From assembly GCF_003002915.1 (NCBI RefSeq), contig NZ_PVTG01000009.1:1-64000 (forward strand): 64,000 bases of DNA. The letters run 5' to 3'. The translations under genes and the position numbers were made by a program. The notes under the pieces were generated by a model. The model did no database searches, was not told the DNA's origin, and saw only the letters and a program-made list of their open reading frames with translations. Shown here piece by piece: positions 61,125 through 64,000 of this stretch. Source of the DNA: Geodermatophilus tzadiensis (GTDB taxonomy: Bacteria; Actinomycetota; Actinomycetes; Mycobacteriales; Geodermatophilaceae). Numbering within the stretch: position 1 is the stretch's first letter; each line of letters starts with the position of its first letter.

Positions 61125-62563
61125 CCGCGACACCCCCCGACGCCCCCGCCCGCCTGGTACCGGACCGGCTGCGGGAGCTGTTCCTCTTCGCCGACCTCGA
61201 CGAGGCCCAGCTGGACTGGGTGGCACGGGCCGGCCGGGTCGAGTCCTTCCCCGCGGGCAGCGACGTCTCGGTGGAGGGCGAGCCGGCGGAGTGCTTCCAC
61301 GTGCTGCTGTCGGGGACGCTGCGCATGGTGCGGCGGGTCGGCCGCGACGAGGTCGAGACCGTGCGGTCGGACACGCCGGGGGTCTACAGCGGGGCGGTGC
61401 AGTTCTACCTCGGCGACCAGGTCGACCAGGTGTACCCGGCCACGGTCCGGGCGGTCACCGACTGCTCCTTCCTGGCGCTGCCCGCGGCCGAGTTCGCCGC
61501 GGTGTTCCGCCGCTGGTACCCGATGGCCGTGCACCTGCTCCAGGGACTGTTCCTGGGCACCCGGAACTCCGAGGAGCTGGTCGGCCAGCGGGAGCGGCTG
61601 CTGGCGCTGGGCAAGCTGACCGCCGGCCTGACCCACGAGCTGAACAACCCGGCGGCCGCGGCGTCGCGGGCCACCGCGGCGCTGGGCGAGCGGGTGGCCG
61701 GGATGCGGCACAAGCTGGCCCTGCTCGCCGAGGGCCGGGTCGACGGCGAGCAGCTGCGCCGGCTGACCGACCTGCAGGAGCGCTTCGTCGACCGGATCGG
61801 CACCACCGGCGAGCTCGACGCGCTCGAGCGGGCCGACCGGGAGGACGAGCTCGGCGACTGGCTCGACGACCGCGGCATCGACCGGCCGTGGGACCTCGCC
61901 GCGGTGTTCGTGCCGGCCGGGCTGGATCCCGAGTGCCTGGAGGAGGTGGCCGGCGCCGTCGGGGAGGACTTCCTCGAGCCGGCGCTGCGCTGGCTGGCCT
62001 ACACGGTGGAGACCGAGACGCTGCTGCGCGAGGTCGCCGAGAGCACCCGGCGCATCTCGCACCTGGTCGACGCCGCCCGGCAGTACTCGCAGCTCGACCG
62101 CACCCCGCACCAGCCCGCCGACCTGCACGAGGGCCTCGACGCGACCCTCGTCGTCCTCGGCGCGAAGATCGGCCCGGGCATCCGGGTGGTCAAGGACTAC
62201 GACCGGGACCTGCCGCGGGTGCCGGCCTACGCCGCCGAGCTCAACCAGGTGTGGACCAACCTCATCGACAACGCGCTCGCCGCGATGGAGGGGCGGGGCA
62301 CGCTGACCCTGCGCACCGCGGTGGACGGCGACTCGGCGCTGGTCGAGGTGGCCGACACCGGCCCGGGCATCCCGGAGGAGCTGCGGCGGCGGGTGTTCGA
62401 GCCGTTCTTCACCACCAAGCCGGTGGGGGAGGGCACCGGGCTGGGCCTCGACGTCGCCTGGCGCGTGGTCACCGTCCGGCACGGCGGGGTGATCACGGTC
62501 CGCTCGCAGCCGGGGGACACCCGCTTCCAGGTGCGGCTGCCGCTCGCCGGGAGGGACGGGTGA
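61121..62563 (+). CDS. Cyclic-nucleotide-binding sensor histidine kinase
   Basis: A 480-residue soluble kinase. Residues about 15-135 are a cNMP-type barrel (VESFPAGSDVSVEGEPAECF). His172 in KLTAGLTHELNNPAAAASRA is the likely phosphoacceptor. After a helical insert comes the ATPase: N box LNQVWTNLIDNALAAM, G1 DTGPGI, F FEPFFTTK, G2 GTGLGL. It is the natural partner of the receiver-flavoprotein encoded just before it (GTGA overlap). No transmembrane helix, so the signal is intracellular. Confidence 0.9.
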   Translation: MTATPPDAPARLVPDRLRELFLFADLDEAQLDWVARAGRVESFPAGSDVSVEGEPAECFHVLLSGTLRMVRRVGRDEVETVRSDTPGVYSGAVQFYLGDQVDQVYPATVRAVTDCSFLALPAAEFAAVFRRWYPMAVHLLQGLFLGTRNSEELVGQRERLLALGKLTAGLTHELNNPAAAASRATAALGERVAGMRHKLALLAEGRVDGEQLRRLTDLQERFVDRIGTTGELDALERADREDELGDWLDDRGIDRPWDLAAVFVPAGLDPECLEEVAGAVGEDFLEPALRWLAYTVETETLLREVAESTRRISHLVDAARQYSQLDRTPHQPADLHEGLDATLVVLGAKIGPGIRVVKDYDRDLPRVPAYAAELNQVWTNLIDNALAAMEGRGTLTLRTAVDGDSALVEVADTGPGIPEELRRRVFEPFFTTKPVGEGTGLGLDVAWRVVTVRHGGVITVRSQPGDTRFQVRLPLAGRDG

Positions 62564-62571
62564 CCGTGCGG

Positions 62572-63489
62572 TCAGGCGGCGCCCGGGCCGACCGCCGACG
62601 CCGCGGCGGCCGCCGCCGTGCAGCTGAGCACGAAGTCCTGCACCGGCGCGCGGCTGTCGCCCTCCCGCCAGACGACGGCCAGGTGGGCCGGCGCCAGGCC
62701 CCGCACCGGCCGGACGACGAACTCCGGGCGGCGGTAGATCTCCGCGTTGCCGCCGCTGATCAGCGCCACCCCCAGGCCGCGGCCGAGCGCCTCGACCACC
62801 TCCTCGGGGCCGTGCACCACGGAGGCGACCCGCGCCGGGCGCCCGCCGCGCGCGTCCTCGCCGAGCCAGAAGGACCGCAGCGGACCGGCCGACTCGGGGA
62901 TGGCGAGGAACGGCTCGTCGACCAGGTCCTCGACGGTCACCTCGGCGCGCGCGGTGAGCCGGTGGTCGACCGGCAGGGCGACCAGCCGCGGCTCGGTGAA
63001 CAGCACCCGGTGCCGCAGCCCCGCGTCGCCGGGGAGGGGCAGCCAGCAGAACGCGACGTCGGCGTCGCCGTCGGCCAGGCCCACCGTGGCGTCGCCGAAG
63101 CCGACCTGGCGCAGCTCCACGCGCACCCCGGGGTGGCGCTCCTGGAAGGCGCGGGTCGCCGCCGGCAGCAGGCCCCGCCCGACGCTGATCGACAGCCCCA
63201 CGACCAGGACGGTCGACCGGGCGGCCACGGCCTCGGCGACGGCCGCCTGCGCCTCGTCCCAGGCGGCCACGACGCGGCGCGCGTGGTCCTGCAGCAGCCG
63301 GCCGGCCGCGGTCAGCGCCACCCCGCCCGGCCCGCGGACGAACAGCGGGGTCCGCAGCGTCCGCTCCAGCGCCCGGATCTGCCGGCTCAGCGCCGGCTGG
63401 GAGAGGAACAGGCGCTGCGCGGCACGCGTGAAGTGCAGCTCGTCGGCGACCGCCAGGAAGGAGCGGAGGTCGCGCACGTGCACGTCCAC
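62572..63489 (-). CDS. LysR-family transcriptional regulator
   Basis: A 305-residue regulator. VRDLRSFLAVADELHFTRAA, QRLFLSQPALSRQIRALERT is the LysR helix-turn-helix; the rest is a periplasmic-binding-like effector domain. GTG start. It ends 8 bp from the convergent kinase gene and is divergent from a small membrane protein gene. Target genes unclear. Confidence 0.9.
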   Translation of the reverse strand: MDVHVRDLRSFLAVADELHFTRAAQRLFLSQPALSRQIRALERTLRTPLFVRGPGGVALTAAGRLLQDHARRVVAAWDEAQAAVAEAVAARSTVLVVGLSISVGRGLLPAATRAFQERHPGVRVELRQVGFGDATVGLADGDADVAFCWLPLPGDAGLRHRVLFTEPRLVALPVDHRLTARAEVTVEDLVDEPFLAIPESAGPLRSFWLGEDARGGRPARVASVVHGPEEVVEALGRGLGVALISGGNAEIYRRPEFVVRPVRGLAPAHLAVVWREGDSRAPVQDFVLSCTAAAAAASAVGPGAA

Positions 63490-63551
63490 GGGGCATGGCT
63501 ACCACCGCGGACGCCCGGTGTGCAGGGCCCGGCCCCGGTGGGCGGCGCGCG

Positions 63552-63752
63552 GTGAGCGGCTGGGTGCTCGCGGCCCTCGTCTGGGCGGCGGTCGCGCTGG
63601 TCGCCGGCGTCGTCGTCGGCCGGGCCGTGCGGGTCGGCGACTCGCGCGAGGGGACGGACGCCTCGGACGGCGCGCGGCCCGCCCGCGGCCGGCGGGCCCG
63701 CCGGGGCCCGGCCGCCGTCCGCGCCCCGGTCGACCCGCGCCGTCCCGGCTGA
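63552..63752 (+). CDS. Small single-span membrane protein
   Basis: A 66-residue protein, VSGWVLAALVWAAVALVAGV followed by VVGRAVRVGDSREGTDASDG and an Arg/Pro-rich tail. One N-terminal transmembrane helix. GTG 63552 with GGTGGGCGG upstream is preferred; an ATG at 63495 is an alternative that almost abuts the divergent lysR start. Confidence 0.5.
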   Translation: MSGWVLAALVWAAVALVAGVVVGRAVRVGDSREGTDASDGARPARGRRARRGPAAVRAPVDPRRPG

Positions 63753-63765
63753 CCGCGCCGACCGC

Positions 63766-64000
63766 TCACCGCCAGGCGTCGGCGTGCTCCTCGACGAACC
63801 GGCGCAGCGTCGTCGGCGAGCGGCCGAGCAGGCGGCCCAGGTCGCCGGTGGTGCGGCTGGCCAGCCCCAGCCGGGTGACCGTGTAGAGGACGGTCATGAC
63901 GGCGGCCAGCGCGCCCGGGGTGCCGGTGCACCGGGCCCGCCGGAGGAAGGCGAGGGCGCCGGGGTGCCGGTAGACGACCGGGCGGCCCAGCACGGCCGAC
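63766..64000 (-). CDS. NmrA-like NAD(P)-binding protein, C-terminal end (cut by window)
   Basis: Only the last 77 residues are in the window: VLGRPVVYRHPGALAFLRRA, then LAAVMTVLYTVTRLGLASRT and TGDLGRLLGRSPTTLRRFVE, ending EEHADAWR. The pattern (VLGRPVxYR..., RxTxDxxRLLGRxPTTxxxF) is the C-terminus of NmrA/NAD(P)H-binding SDR-like proteins. The start lies beyond the right edge. Confidence 0.7.
   Translation of the reverse strand, partial: SAVLGRPVVYRHPGALAFLRRARCTGTPGALAAVMTVLYTVTRLGLASRTTGDLGRLLGRSPTTLRRFVEEHADAWR

Overview
The window is very G+C-rich, compactly coded DNA with many GTG starts and GTGA/ATGA stop-start overlaps. It carries a furA-katG pair, a sugar ABC importer without its own ATPase gene, and a fused response regulator/thioredoxin-reductase-like protein. 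Together these point to an actinobacterium, possibly Geodermatophilaceae (Blastococcus/Geodermatophilus/Modestobacter); the family is an inference, since no rRNA or other marker is present.

Region A (about 1-26 kb) is an accessory island. It has remnants of a serine recombinase and a tyrosine integrase, four IS elements (two IS5-like, one IS481-like, one IS3-like), several frameshifted genes and a tRNA 3'-half that may be an attachment site. Its intact cargo is unusual. It includes three zinc metalloproteases, a trypsin-like protease fused to an EndoG-type nuclease, a CYTH-like protein, small beta-rich proteins, a lipase, a frameshifted DUF3616 gene, a 1233-residue membrane-anchored STAND/NACHT-like NTPase and two membrane proteins. 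None of the proteases shows a signal peptide.

The main discovery is regulatory. Eight promoters in this island carry two or three direct repeats of GTGACG at an exact 11-bp period. Each is followed, 9 or 10 bp later, by a weak -10 element that keeps its A(-11) and T(-7). This is the layout of SARP/OmpR-type activator promoters. It ties the proteases, the CYTH-like gene, the DUF3616 gene, the NTPase and the membrane protein into one candidate regulon. No matching regulator gene is seen in the window. A stress or phage response is plausible but unproven.

Region B (26.5-47.6 kb) is mostly ordinary chromosome: a YegS-like lipid kinase, a SAM hydrolase-like protein, and an SDR relic whose catalytic Tyr codon has become TAG. 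A sugar ABC importer (two permeases and a binding lipoprotein) is divergent from a family 2 glycosidase. Next come katG with its regulator furA (leaderless-looking promoter), a GtrA-like protein, a DAO-type oxidoreductase, a universal stress protein, a MarR-type regulator, a PP2C phosphatase divergent from an RsbW-like kinase (partner switching), an APC permease, an SDR and a hydroxypyruvate-isomerase-like protein.

Region C (47.8-55.1 kb) is a GntR-controlled catabolic operon: regulator, MHS-type transporter, split transketolase and SDR. A perfect 20-bp palindrome lies before the transporter and a 15/20 match before gntR itself. A Na+/solute symporter and an MBL-fold hydrolase run convergently.

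Region D (55.2-62.6 kb) is a four-gene operon in which each junction is a GTGA overlap. It encodes a DHA2 exporter with a CPHC tail, an NhaA-DsbA-cNMP-glutaredoxin-like fusion, a receiver/thioredoxin-reductase-like fusion lacking the redox CxxC, and a cNMP-sensing histidine kinase. It looks like a redox/ion two-component module. A LysR regulator, a small membrane protein and the end of an NmrA-like gene close the window.
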